A stretch of 64,000 nt of DNA from Mesomycoplasma dispar (GCF_000941075.1 NZ_CP007229.1:124001-188000), one strand, 5' to 3'. Counted from the stretch's first letter, positions 31,358-41,800 are shown. The notes: a model not told the origin generated them from the sequence alone. Numbers and translations: made by a program.

Positions 31358-32063
31358 TTTTTCTAACAAAATGCAAAAAATATTCAATATTTTTTGATTT
31401 TAAACCTCTAATTGGTGATTCCATTAAATTTTTTAGTTCAAAATTTGGACTAGCAGATTCAACAACTCGATCAATTAAAAATTTGTGATATTCTTTTGGG
31501 ACAACCCCACCTTTTTTTACATATTTTGAACTAGCTTCGAATTGTGGTTTTAACAGACAAACGAAAATTTTACCTTCATTTAAAAGATTTTTTACCACCT
31601 CCAAAACTTTTTTAAGACTAATAAAGGAAACATCGCAAACAATTATATCAATTTGTTCATCAAAAAAATCTTTGTCAACGTGTCTAATGTTTGTTTTTTC
31701 TTTAACTGAAATTTTAGGGTTAATTCTTAATGAATAGTCAAGTTGATTAGTTCCTGAATCGAGTGCATAAATTTTTTTCGCCCCCTTTTCAAGGCAAATT
31801 TGAGTAAACCCCCCTTTTGATGAACCGATGTCCAAAATAATTTTGTCTTCGAAGTCAAGATCAAAATTCTCATAAGCTGAAAGTAATTTTAGAGCACCGC
31901 GTGAAACATAAGGAAATTTTTCATTAACACTAATATGATCTAAGTTTGAAATTTTTTGACTTGGGATATAACAGGTTTGGTTATTAATTTTTACATATCC
32001 AGTACGAATTAGAGATTCTGCCTTTTCAAAACCCATTTTTAAAACCTTATTAAGCAAGTTCAT
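31350..32063 (-). CDS. tlyA: TlyA-family rRNA 2'-O-methyltransferase/hemolysin-like
   Basis: 237 aa: an N-terminal S4 domain (residues 1-60, KAESLIRTGYVKINNQ) and an FtsJ-like methylase with motif I LDIGSSKGGFT at about 78-88 and a VSRGALKL segment before it. In mycobacteria TlyA methylates 16S and 23S rRNA; a hemolysin role is historical and uncertain. An AAGGAGATGG site sits inside the end of the upstream 153-aa gene, whose stop touches this ATG (TAAATG). Confidence 0.9.
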   Translation of the reverse strand: MNLLNKVLKMGFEKAESLIRTGYVKINNQTCYIPSQKISNLDHISVNEKFPYVSRGALKLLSAYENFDLDFEDKIILDIGSSKGGFTQICLEKGAKKIYALDSGTNQLDYSLRINPKISVKEKTNIRHVDKDFFDEQIDIIVCDVSFISLKKVLEVVKNLLNEGKIFVCLLKPQFEASSKYVKKGGVVPKEYHKFLIDRVVESASPNFELKNLMESPIRGLKSKNIEYFLHFVRKNG

Positions 32064-32525
32064 TTATTTCCATCTCCTTAAAATTTCAATAATTTTAGTG
32101 TTGAACTTTGGATCAACTTTAATTCATTCGATTGATAATGAATTAAAAGCATCACGCCGTTTGTCCTCGTAATCTACTAATTTTCGTTTAAATTTGAATC
32201 TTTGTAGGTGAATTTTTCAACTATAGAACAAAAAAATTGCCAAATTTTTGTAAACTTGGAAATTTATAAATAAATTTCCACTTAAAAATTGATTCATACT
32301 GAAAATTCAATTTTCCATTCTTTCAATCTTGCTAATTAACATTAAATCAAGAGTTGCACATCTTTGATTTGAAATATTAACTTCAAGAATTTTAGACAAA
32401 TAGTAGAACAAAAATTTAAACTTTTTTCTTAATAAATGACGATATTTTCAATATTTTATTTCAAATTTGATATATCTTTTAATTTCACGTTTGTTCTTAA
32501 TTTCTAAGAAGATTTTTTGTTTCAT
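32064..32525 (-). CDS. Unrecognised basic protein between nusB and tlyA (153 aa)
   Basis: Reading TGA as Trp gives an unbroken frame from ATG 32525 (MKQKIFLEIKNKREIKRYIK...) to TAA 32064, directly touching the tlyA start. It overlaps the end of nusB by 29 bp. The five or so TGA codons hide it from standard-code ORF calls. The product is strongly basic, rich in Lys/Phe/Tyr/Leu, with one or two short hydrophobic stretches (KFLFYYLSKILEV, NLAIFLFYSW) and a C-terminus IIEILRRWK. The coupled position on both sides argues that it is real. I cannot name a family; exonuclease small subunit (XseB) and similar short operon members do not fit. Confidence 0.6.
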
Positions 32526-33342
32526 AATAATCGTATATTTTTTGCAAAACAGCATTTACAAAACAAAATTCATTATCACCTGCAACGCTAAAAATTTTTG
32601 TTATCTCAATCGCCTCGTTAAAAACAATTCGTGGCGGAATAAAAAATAATTCAGCTGCTCCAACTAGTAAAATTGACCGAATTAGTGGCAGAATTCTTTC
32701 TCAACTTCAGTTTGATTTTAGTTGCAAACTAATAATTTTTTTCAAAAAAGTATAATTTTTTTGTATAAAATTAAGCAATTTTAACTGTTCAATTGATAGT
32801 TCAAAGTATTTTTCTTTTACCTCATCAATATCAATATTTTCATCAAAAAGTTGTCAACTGTAAATAATGGAAACATTCGCCATTCTTCTAATGCGCTGTT
32901 TTGTCAAACTTTGGTATTCAACTTCCTTTTCGCCATCAGGATCGCTTAAATCAATATTTTTTTGTGATTCATCTTTTTTTTTGTAGTTTAGCGTGTTTCT
33001 TCTTGCGTATTTATTAGGTTTTTTAAAGAATTTAATAGTTTCAGCTTCTGGTTTTTTTTCTGATTTAGCCCTTTTTTTATTTGTTTTTTGATCAGCAATT
33101 TGTTCCTGATCTAATTCAAATTCAATTTCATTATAAGATTCATCATCGATTTGTTTTGCTTCAGAACCATTTTGACCTTTATTTTCAAAGTTGTTTTTTA
33201 CTGAATCCTCATCAGCGGTAAATTTCTGCTTTTTTTCTTCATAAGTTTCCAATTGCTGATCGGTAAAATTTGGTTTTTCGTCATCAGTATTTTTATGACT
33301 ATTTTTTTTATCAGTAAAATTTTTTTTATCTGGTTCATTCAT
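32497..33342 (-). CDS. nusB: NusB-like transcription antitermination factor with long disordered N-terminus
   Basis: 281 aa. Residues about 155-281 match NusB: RRMANVSIIYSWQLF at the start, LLVGAAELFFIPPRIVFNEAIEITKIF in the core and the closing FVNAVLQKIYD. NusB with NusE (S10) binds boxA RNA for rRNA antitermination. Residues 1-150 are an added segment made almost only of Lys, Glu, Asp, Asn and Gln; ordinary NusB is about 130-160 aa. No better internal ATG with a ribosome site is visible close to the domain, so the extension seems translated. It heads the operon leading to tlyA and suf. Confidence 0.82.
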
Positions 33343-33747
33343 TTTTAACCCATTTTTATCAAATAAAATTACTCGTTCATATTGTATGAATTAAAAATTC
33401 AAGTAAAACAAACGAAACAAATCTTATATGCTGTAAAAATTAAAGTGCTTTCATATGCATATTTATAAATATGGTAATTTTAGCATATTTTTCAATTTTG
33501 ACATTTTAAATTATTAATTATAAATTAATAAACAAAGAAAAATTCGTTATTTCCTAAATTTTTTTACAAATGTTTACAAATAAAACCTTGATTTTTTAGA
33601 TTTTAATTATCTAAAAAAATTTATGTGGTATTTTTTTACTTTAACTTCCAGAATTTTTTCCATTGACAGTTTCTAGAAGTTAATTTTTCCTTGAAAAATA
33701 AGATTTACTTGTAAAAACTTAATGATATAAGCATATTTTAGCCATAA
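33343..33747. other. AT-rich intergenic stretch with one inverted repeat
   Basis: 400 bp between nusB and deoB, both on the minus strand. Arms TTAACTTCCAGAA and TTCTAGAAGTTAA (about 33642-33683) pair with one mismatch around a 17-nt loop, possibly a deoB terminator. No tRNA or open frame is seen. A nusB promoter must lie here but I cannot place it. Confidence 0.45.
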
Positions 33748-34944
33748 TTATTCCAGAACATCGAAAATATCTTCACCAATTTCTGACATTTCAACCCCAA
33801 AATTTTTAGCAATTAAATTTCCAATTGTTGCAAGCGATGAAATTGGGTTTTTCAAAAATTTTGTTTTTGAGATAAATTTTTTTGAGAAAATTGTAAGCGG
33901 CAATGCTTCGCGAGTATGATTTGTGCCTGGAAAACAAGGGTCATTTCCGTGATCAGATGAAATTATTAATAAATCATTTTCTTTTAAAGCATTCACTAAT
34001 TTAGCTAATTTGATGTCAAAACTATTCAAATTTTGACAATATCCCATAACATCACGTCGATGGCCATAACTTGAGTCAAATTCAACTAAATTTACAAAAA
34101 TAAATTGATTTTTTGTTGCTTTAGTTGCGATTTCAATCGCAATATCCATATTATTTTCATCGCTGTTAGGTCCAAAAATTTTATCAAGACCTTGATTTGA
34201 AAAAATGTCAGCGATTTTTCCAATACCAATTGTTTCAATTCCGGCATTTTGTAAACGATCAAGAATTGACTTTGGCGGAATATTTGCATAATCATGCCGG
34301 TTAAAAGTGCGGGTAAAATTTCCGTTTTCACCAACATAAGGGCGAGCGATCACACGCGCAACATTTCATTCTGGTTTTGAACTGCAAATTTTTCTTGCCG
34401 CCTTTGCATAACGGTAAAGATTTTCAAGTCCTAATTTTTCCTCATGCCCACAAATTTGTAAAGTTGAATCTGGCGAAGTATAAACAATTATTTTACCCTC
34501 ATCGATGGATTTTTGACCTAATTCAGAAAGAATAACAGTTCCACTAATCGATTTATTTCCAATAATTTGCCGATTATCAAAGACTTTTTCTAGTTCTTTG
34601 ATTAATTCTTCGGGAAAACCGTTGTCAAAATTGGGACTAGGATTTGTAGTTTCGATCCCCATCATTTCAAGGTGGCCAGCAAGTGTGTCTTTTGCTCTTG
34701 ATTTAACGATTATTTTTGAAACATAAGCGAGTGGTTCTTTGTTTTTTTTGCCAAAATTTTCAATTTTGGCAACATTACCAATTCCCATTTTTTTTCAAAA
34801 AGGAATGTTTAGTTCTCCTGTTTTTGAGACGCAAAATAAAGTATTTGCTCCAACATCGTTAAAAAATTTTTGATGACCATCATCACCGATCCCGAGCGAG
34901 TCTGTAACAATTAAAAAAATTCGTTTAAATTTAAATTCTTTCAT
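33748..34944 (-). CDS. deoB: Phosphopentomutase
   Basis: 398 aa, alkaline-phosphatase superfamily. Metal site near the N-terminus in LIVTDSLGIGDDGHQ, VGANT, and further metal ligands in the C-terminal ISSDHGNDPCFPGTNHTRE and in DSSYGHRRD. It interconverts ribose (deoxyribose)-1- and -5-phosphate in the cytosol, feeding sugars from nucleoside breakdown into central metabolism. This fits the nucleoside importer, thymidine kinase and cytidine deaminase also in the window. The start ATG 34944 is followed by basic residues; TGA codons are Trp. Confidence 0.94.
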
Positions 34945-34982
34945 ACTTTCACTTTCAAATTTCCTAATTTTTTCTCTTTTTT

Positions 34983-34988
34983 TATAAT
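34983..34988 (+). promoter_or_regulatory. -10 element of the C39 exporter gene
   Basis: TATAAT 33 bp before ATG 35021, in the 76-bp divergent gap with deoB. No clear -35 and no Shine-Dalgarno at the ATG. Confidence 0.5.
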
Positions 34989-35020
34989 TTTACTAATTTT
35001 ACATTAATTTTCAACAGATA

Positions 35021-37060
35021 ATGAAAGTATTTTTGCAAAAAGATTTAAGGGATTGTGGGTTAGCGGTTCTCCAATCAATTTATCATCATTTTTATGATAA
35101 AAAGATTTCAATAAATACTTTAAAAACAAAGGCTTTTTATTCACATGATGGGATAAATATTGCTAATTTGGAGCGTTTAGCAAAGGATTTTGGAATTATT
35201 CTTGATTCATATGGAGGCTCATTTGAAAGTTTAAAAACTCTAAATCTTGGAAAACCGACTATCATTTTAATTAAAACTGGCGATTTGAACCATTATGTTT
35301 TGTTAACAAAAATCACAAAAAGAAAATTTGAAATTATCGATCCGCTAAAAGGGAGGATGAAAATTAGTACGGCAACAATGGAAAAAATCTTTCAAAATGT
35401 TGTGATTTTTGCACAAAAGGATTTTGAATATAAAAAATCAAAAGGAAAAGACAAATCTTGAAATAATTGATGATTTTTCCTTGAAGCAAAAAGTAATTGA
35501 TATTTACTTTTCTTATTTTTCATAACAGCGGTTAGCAATTTTGTTTCGTCTTTATTTATGAAGACAATTATCGACAAGGTTTTTCCACAAACGGAAATGT
35601 CTCTTGTAGTAAAAGTCTGTGTTTTCTTTATTTGAATTGCTTTTTGACGTGTTTTACAGGATGTTTTTAAAAAAACTTATATTCATAAAATCGAACTTAA
35701 AATTGAAAAAGAAATTTTTGACCGATTTTTTAACGCTCTAAAAACTGGGGAAAATTTTCAACTTTTAAAGCTAGATAATCACGATTATATTCGAAGGATT
35801 AATTTAATTCCTAGTTTTGCCAGTTTTTCTGCCAGTTTTTATTACCACATTTTTAACGAACTAATCACTTTTTTGATTTCATTTTTCATTCTTATATGAA
35901 TCGATGTTAAAATTTTTGGCTTAATTATAGCAATTAGTGTTGTTTATCTTTTTGTTAGCATATTTGTTCGTAAAAATATTACAAAAAATCACAGATTTTT
36001 AATGGAAGATCAACTAAATAGTCTGTCAACAAGTAACGATTTAATTTTTTCCATTGAAAATTTAAAGCGTGATGATGTGTATAAAAATTTAAAACGACAA
36101 TTTGATGAAAAATATTATCGTTACAAAAAAACAGAATTTAATATTTGGAAAAAAGAAAATTATTTATCAAGTTTTAATAATTTTATTTTTTCAATTTCAC
36201 CAATTTTAATTGTTTTTGTTTCATCTTTTTGAATTTTTGATAAAAAATTATCGATAGGGGAACTACTGCTTTTTTTAAGTTTTTTTAGTTTTTTTATTAA
36301 TCCACTTTCCTCTTTTGTTGATATTGTTACCAATTTGCCGATATTTTTAAAGGAATTAGAGTTATTGAATTTTGTTCTGAATGTCGATAAGGAAGTTAAT
36401 GGCAAATACCATCAGAAAATTTCTGATATTAAATTAAAAGATTTGAGTGTGAGTTACTATAAAAATAAGACACTTTTTTATATTGACAAAATGCAAATTA
36501 ACCAAAATTTACGTATAATTGGGAAAAATGGTAGTGGAAAGTCCACTTTTTTGAGACTTTTAAATCAAGATATTGTTTATAATGGTGAGTTTTTGATTAA
36601 TAATCTTGATTTGAAATATTATAATCAAAATGAATTAAGGAAAAGAATTTGTTACATAAAATCACAAAATTATTTTCCGAGTATTTCAGTTCTTTCTTTT
36701 GTCACAAATGAGAATCCTGAAAAAATACAGAATTTGATAAACAATTTTCAGCGTTTTGACATTCAAGAAATGCTCTATGAGTGGCAAATTTCACTTGATA
36801 CAAAGTTTGTTAACAACGGGTCAAATTTTTCAAGTGGTCAAAAACAAATAATAGCGCTTTTACAATTATTAACACAAAATTATGACCTGATTTTGCTTGA
36901 TGAGGCTTTTGAAAACATTGATGAAAAAAATTTTGAATTTCTAAAAAAAGTTATTGTAAATTATCAAAAAAATGCTATTTTTATTGAAATTTCACATTCA
37001 AAAAGGTTTGTAAATCAGGAAGGAGAGATTCTTGACATCAAAAATATATCAAAACAGTAA
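35021..37060 (+). CDS. Peptidase-containing ABC exporter (C39 family, bacteriocin/peptide exporter type)
   Basis: 679 aa with TGA-Trp. N-terminal C39 cysteine peptidase: Cys12 in QKDLRDCGLAVLQ, His91 in LNHYVLL and Asp107 in IIDPLKG complete the triad. A membrane domain with about six helices follows (residues about 150-430). The ATPase has Walker A GKNGSGKST at 501-509, signature SSGQKQ near 604 and Walker B DLILLDEAFENID. Such proteins cleave a double-glycine leader and export the peptide. No obvious leader peptide gene is visible beside it. It overlaps the next small gene by 29 bp. Confidence 0.9.
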
Positions 37061-37415
37061 AATTTCAGTATTAATTAGCGTAATTTTATTGATTTTAATG
37101 GGATTTAGTCTTTACTATTTTTTTCAAATAAAAACATATAAAACAATTAATTTTGTTCTTGAAATCGATGAAAAACATAAAACTTTTGCAAAAATAAATT
37201 CAGATATTTACTATTTGCTAAACAAAGATTCTTTTGCACAATTTCAATTTCAGGATCGAAATGTTAGACTTGAACTTGTTAAAATTACCAACACAAAACA
37301 AAACGAATTTATCATTGAATTTACAAAGTCTCTTTTGTTAAAGCCTAAAACACAAATACCTGCTGTCCTTTTTTTAAAAGATAATGGAAATTTTTTTGAT
37401 CTTTTTATAAAATAG
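37032..37415 (+). CDS. Small single-pass membrane protein coupled to the C39 exporter
   Basis: 127 aa from a TTG start (37032), with AAGGAG seven bases upstream inside the exporter gene. Residues about 10-31 form one membrane helix (ISVLISVILLILMGFSLYYFF). The rest is a short extracellular domain with beta-like pattern (KTINFVLEIDEKHKTFAKIN). By position it could be a minimal membrane-fusion or accessory subunit of the exporter, comparable to HlyD-like partners but far shorter and without a coiled coil. The function is inferred from context only. Confidence 0.65.
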   Translation: MTSKIYQNSKISVLISVILLILMGFSLYYFFQIKTYKTINFVLEIDEKHKTFAKINSDIYYLLNKDSFAQFQFQDRNVRLELVKITNTKQNEFIIEFTKSLLLKPKTQIPAVLFLKDNGNFFDLFIK

Positions 37416-37432
37416 GAGTAAAATTATATTAA

Positions 37433-37885
37433 ATGAAAGCGACAATTAATTTTCTAAATCAAAGCAAAATTAAATTTAAGTATTTAAAGTTGTTTAGAAA
37501 AATTTTTAAACTTTTAGTTGAAAAAGAAAATCTGGTAGGTGAAATTAATTTAGATTTAATGTTAATTACTGAACAAAAAGCACAAAAATTAGCGCTTGAG
37601 TTTAAAAAGCAAGACTATATTCCTGATGTTCTATCCTTCCCAAGCAATTTTTTTGTCAATGACAGTGATTCCAGCTTTCATTTTTTAGGCGAAATTTTTA
37701 TGACACCAACGAAAATATTAAAACAGGCAGATGAATATGGACATTCAGAAGAACGCGAGTTTTCTTACCTTTTTGTTCATAGTATCTATCATTTGCTCGG
37801 TTTTGACCATCAAGATGAACAGGCAAATAAGCGTATGCACGAAAAAGTTGAAGATATTTTAGTAATTTTAGGAATTTCTCGTTAA
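37433..37885 (+). CDS. ybeY: Endoribonuclease YbeY (rRNA maturation factor)
   Basis: 150 aa. The zinc motif HxxxHxxxxxH is seen in VHSIYHLLGFDHQDE near residues 119-130, and YIPDVLSFPSN is the other conserved segment. YbeY trims 16S rRNA and takes part in ribosome quality control. It overlaps the cytidine deaminase gene by one base (TAATG), starting a ybeY-cdd-era cluster common in Firmicutes and mycoplasmas. Confidence 0.93.
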   Translation: MKATINFLNQSKIKFKYLKLFRKIFKLLVEKENLVGEINLDLMLITEQKAQKLALEFKKQDYIPDVLSFPSNFFVNDSDSSFHFLGEIFMTPTKILKQADEYGHSEEREFSYLFVHSIYHLLGFDHQDEQANKRMHEKVEDILVILGISR

Positions 37886-38280
37886 TGAAAGATTTTTTTT
37901 CAAAATTGGATAAATTAAGCAAAAATGCTTACTGTCCTTATTCAAGTTTTGCTGTTGCCGCAATTTTAGTAACAAACTTGAATGAATCATTTCAAGGTGT
38001 TAATGTTGAAAATGCAGTTTTTCCAGCAGGAATTTGCGCCGAAAGAACTGCAATTTTTCAGGCAATTGCCAATGGTGCTAAACCAGAAAGTTTCAAAGAA
38101 ATTCACATTTATAGTCCAAAATCTGAAAAATTTATTGTTCCTTGCGGCCAGTGTTTGCAAGTTTTTGTTGAATTTTTTTCAGAAGATGTTAATATTTTTC
38201 TTTACAATTCAAAATCAGAATTTATTGAGAAAAAATTAGAAGAACTTTTACCACACCAATTCAAAAAGGATTTCTTGTAA
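37885..38280 (+). CDS. cdd: Cytidine deaminase
   Basis: 131 aa, homotetrameric zinc enzyme type: CAERTA (catalytic Glu) and PCGQC zinc ligands, with YCPYSSFAVAA at the N-terminus. It deaminates cytidine and deoxycytidine to uridine forms in pyrimidine salvage, linking with tdk, deoB and the nucleoside importer. Confidence 0.95.
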   Translation: MKDFFSKLDKLSKNAYCPYSSFAVAAILVTNLNESFQGVNVENAVFPAGICAERTAIFQAIANGAKPESFKEIHIYSPKSEKFIVPCGQCLQVFVEFFSEDVNIFLYNSKSEFIEKKLEELLPHQFKKDFL

Positions 38281-38287
38281 TAAATTT

Positions 38288-39169
38288 ATGGATAATACAA
38301 AAACCTGCTTTGTTGCCATTATTGGGCTCCCCAATGTTGGTAAATCTTCGCTTATCAATTCAATTGTGCAATTTCCAGTCTCAATTGTAAGTTTAAAATC
38401 ACAAACTACCCGCGATGCAATCAATGCAATTTACAATAAAGGCAATCTCCAAATTGTTTTTGTCGACACTCCTGGCTTTCACAATCGGATCAACAATCTT
38501 AGTAATTCGCTAAATTTTGCAATCAATTCAACACTTGAAGGGATTGATTTAGTACTTTTTTTGCACCCAGTTAATGAAAAAATCGATGAAAATACAAAGC
38601 AATTAGCCGAAAAAGTTTCAAAAAACACTAATAAAATCGCAATAATCACAAAAACTGACTTAGCAAACGATGATCTAAACTTTGAGAGCCAAGAAAAAAA
38701 TTTTAAGGAACTAAATTTTGAAAAAATTTTACCTTACTCAACCAATTCAGACGATTTTCGCACTGATTTATTAACAGAAATCGAAAAATTCGCTTACCCT
38801 TCGAATCATTTTTTTAACAATTTAGACGTCACTGATCAAAGTTCCCGCTTTTTTGCTAAAGAAATCATTAGAAAACAGATACTTTTAAATCTCGAAGACG
38901 AAATTCCCCATCAATGTGCTGTTGTAATTGATAGTTTTGATGAATCTGATAGCCGTTTTGTCAGAATTGAAGCAACAATTTATGTCGCCAGAAAGTCGCA
39001 TTTACCAATTGTTGTTGGTAAAGAAGGTTCGGTTCTTGGTAAAATTGGCACTGATGCACGTAAAGAACTTGAAGAAATTTTTGGTAAAAAAGTCGTGCTA
39101 ATTAATCGAGTATCAGTTGCAAAAAAATGATTTAATGATCCTAAAATGATAAAAAGATTTGGATATTAG
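38288..39169 (+). CDS. era: GTPase Era
   Basis: 293 aa. G1 GLPNVGKSS (residues 13-21), G3 DTPGFH and G4 TKTDLA are visible. A C-terminal KH domain (IPIVVGKEGSVLGKIGTDARKELEEIFGKKV) binds the 3' end of 16S rRNA during small-subunit assembly. One TGA near the end (39128) is Trp. It follows cdd by seven bases in the same operon. Confidence 0.95.
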
Positions 39170-39225
39170 ACTATATTATTCAAAAGTAGCAAAAAATTAT
39201 ACTTTTAGCAAAAATTGCTAAAATC

Positions 39226-39263
39226 CTAAAAAAAGCGTAAAAAATACTGTAAATTACGGTTTT
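39226..39263. terminator. Probable bidirectional terminator between era and the lipoprotein gene
   Basis: CGTAA ... TTACG arms with A-run on the left and T-rich DNA on the right, between convergent genes. Confidence 0.5.
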
Positions 39264-39278
39264 ATTATTTATCTCTAT

Positions 39279-41009
39279 TTATTTTTTCGCTAGTTTCGCC
39301 TTTTTTTCATCAGTTTGCTTTGGTTTACTAGAAATCTGTTCAAAATGTTTTAGCGCTTCTTTAATTTTATCACCAATTTGTGGGACAAAAAGTGTGGAAA
39401 ACTTTTTCAAAATTTCGAAAGAAAATGTGAGCAAGCTGATTTTATCTTCTTTTCCAGGTTTGGTTATTGATTCAATAAATTCGAAAAATGATTTAAAAAT
39501 TTCGTCAAAAAAGTTTGTTTCCTTGTTTTTAAACAATGGTTTTAAAATCTCTGCTATAAAATTTATTTTCTCCAAAAATGTTTTAGAATTAGAATCGGGT
39601 ATGTTGGAAAAAAGTTGGCTAAAAAAAGGATCATTTCCAAAAAGTTTGCTAATATCAATATCACTAGAAAAATCGGAGCTAATAAAATTTTTAAATAATT
39701 CTGTTGGTGTTAATTTGCTATCCTTGATTTTTTCTTCTTGCTCTTTTTCAAAATTAGAATTTTTGTCTATGAATTCAGCGGTTTTTTCACCTTGGTTTAA
39801 TTTTTCTAGTAACTCTTGATTGGATTTTGCGAAGTGACTAATATCAATTATGTTTTTATAAGTTAATTTTCCATCAACTATATCATTAAAGTTGCTTGTT
39901 TTCTTAAATTCATCTATATTTTTGTTATTTTCATTTTGGTCGAGTGCTAATTTTAAAAGAAGTTGGTGAGCAATTTTTTTCTGCCCTTTAAGTTTTGGAT
40001 AGACGCCTAATTTAGTTGCTGAAAATTTACTATCCTTTTCATTTCAGAGACTTTTATCGTAGACATCAACATAATTTACATTATTTTTAAGGGCGATTTC
40101 CCTAATTGCTGAATTGGTTTTGTCAATATTTTTATCAAAAAAATCAAGATCTAATTTGAAATCATTATGTAAAACATACCTTAAAAATTTTGTGATAGAC
40201 GAACTTGGAGAAAAATAAATACCTATTAAATTTATTTTTAATTGCGAATTTATAGACTTCAATTCTTTAATTAGATTATCAAAATCTTCTTTTAATTCAG
40301 AAATTTTTTCGTCTATTTCATCTTTAAAATCTTTTTTTGTCTTGACAGAGTCAGTTTGTTCAATATTTTTTTTGTGTTGATCTAACAATTTTTTTAAGTC
40401 ATCAGGTATGTTAGGTAAATTTGATGGTACAATTGAAATTTTTTTCATTATAGTAAAAAAAATTTCATCAAAACCGAGAGATACAGTTAAAAGATTAGCT
40501 TTTTTTATTTTTTGAATAAAATTAGGAAATGATTGATTTTCAAGTTCGCCAAAAACTGCACCAATTTCATTAAATTTATCATTTTTAGTTAAATTAGAAT
40601 TAAGAAATGTTTGTGACAATTTACCTTTTGGATATTTTTTAGGGTTAATAAGATAAAGTCAATTTTGAACACTTGTGCCATTCACTGCTAAATTATCATA
40701 GGAAACTAACGAATTTTTATTCAGTTTCTGAAGAAAATGAGCAAAAAATGCTGGATAGGATTGCCCGCTTAAATTGCCCGCTTCATCCATTTTACCTTGA
40801 AAATCACGATAAGTTTCTTCGCTCATCCCTGTTGCTGCTGCATCGCCGATGGCTAAATAATTAACTTTTGATAATAACGAATTTTCACTGTTAATTTGAG
40901 TACAACTTGCTGCAACAAGTGTTGAAAAAACACTAAATGGGGCAAAAGTTAATGTTGTTATTTTGAGAATTTTTCTTGATAAAAAAGAATTTTTGTTTCC
41001 ACTTTTCAT
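39279..41009 (-). CDS. SGNH/GDSL-hydrolase-like lipoprotein with altered catalytic serine
   Basis: 576 aa. The signal peptide ends in the lipobox VAASC (Cys36), so it is anchored outside the membrane. Residues about 48-120 follow the SGNH fold order: VNYLAIGDAAATGMS (block I, normally GDS), then SYPAFFAHFLQKL, and DNLAVNGTSVQNWL. The nucleophile serine of GDS is Ala here. Later NYVDVYDKSLWN resembles the block with the catalytic Asp. A Lys/Glu-rich tail of about 220 residues follows. AAGGAA lies before the ATG. It may bind a lipid or glycan without hydrolysing it, or be a surface antigen only. Confidence 0.75.
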
Positions 41010-41044
41010 AGTTATTCCTTCAAAAATATTGTTTACTAGAAAAA

Positions 41045-41050
41045 ATTATA
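41045..41050 (-). promoter_or_regulatory. -10 element of the GDSL-like lipoprotein gene
   Basis: TATAAT on the minus strand, 36 bp before the ATG. Confidence 0.5.
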
Positions 41051-41157
41051 ATATAAATTACAGTGTTTTTTTTAATTTTTACATTATTTAGCAGTAAAAA
41101 TTAAAATAATGAATAAAAAGTGTTTTATTTGCTAAATTTGTTTTTTTTGATAAAATT

Positions 41158-41163
41158 TATAAT
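41158..41163 (+). promoter_or_regulatory. -10 element of the YhcH-family gene
   Basis: TATAAT 26 bp before GTG 41190, giving a leader of only about 20 nt. Confidence 0.5.
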
Positions 41164-41189
41164 AAATTTTTATAAAAAGTTGGTGAAAA

Positions 41190-41645
41190 GTGATTTATGA
41201 TAAGTTGGTAAATTTTGAAAAATATTCATTTTTAAACAAAAATTTTGCTAAATTGGCAGTTTTTTTAAGAGAAAATGATTTAACCAAAATTCCTGTTGGT
41301 AAAACAGAAATTGACGGTGATAAAATATTTGTAATTCATATTGATGTTACAAGTTTTGATGATACAAACGCACTTTATGAATATCATAAAAGATATGCTG
41401 ATGTTCATATAGTTGTTGAAGAAAAAGAACAGTATTTTTTTGATTTTTCGGAAAAATTAGTCAATAAAGTTAGCGATTATTCAGAAAAAGATGATGTTGC
41501 ACTTTACAGAAAAGATTCGGTACGTAATTTAATCAAACCATTAAAAGGCGAATTTTTAATTTTTCTACCAGGCGATGCTCACTTGCCAAAATATACTGGT
41601 GAAATCGGCACAATTAGAAAAATGATTTTTAAAGTAGAATACTAA
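41190..41645 (+). CDS. YhcH/YjgK/YiaL family protein
   Basis: 151 aa from GTG (MIYDKL, the typical family start). Conserved pieces are KRYADVHIVVEEKEQYFF, with a metal-binding His, and FLIFLPGDAHLPKY near the C-terminus. The family (DUF386) forms a cupin-like barrel and includes EbgC and sialic-acid pathway proteins, possibly sugar mutarotases or isomerases. No sugar operon surrounds it here; it stands alone between a lipoprotein gene and rpsT, so the substrate is unknown. Confidence 0.88.
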   Translation: MIYDKLVNFEKYSFLNKNFAKLAVFLRENDLTKIPVGKTEIDGDKIFVIHIDVTSFDDTNALYEYHKRYADVHIVVEEKEQYFFDFSEKLVNKVSDYSEKDDVALYRKDSVRNLIKPLKGEFLIFLPGDAHLPKYTGEIGTIRKMIFKVEY

Positions 41646-41724
41646 TTTAGCAAATAAATTTTTGTTTTTTTGTGTTTGGTTAGGGTTAGAAAAACCACTT
41701 TTTATGTAAAAATGATACCTTTTA

Positions 41725-41733
41725 TGGTATAAT
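41725..41733 (+). promoter_or_regulatory. Extended -10 promoter of rpsT
   Basis: TGG then TATAAT (41728-41733), about 68 bp before the rpsT ATG. Confidence 0.65.
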
Positions 41734-41800
41734 TTTCCTAGCGTTTTTCAACAAAATTGTAAATTAAAATATAAATAAAGAAATTTTTAAGGAAAAAGAT

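Noticed and set aside
39394-39819. Plus-strand 141-aa open frame inside the GDSL-like lipoprotein gene
   Set aside because: It lies antisense to a 576-aa gene with clear signal peptide and ribosome site. It has no ribosome site of its own and its composition mirrors the other strand.
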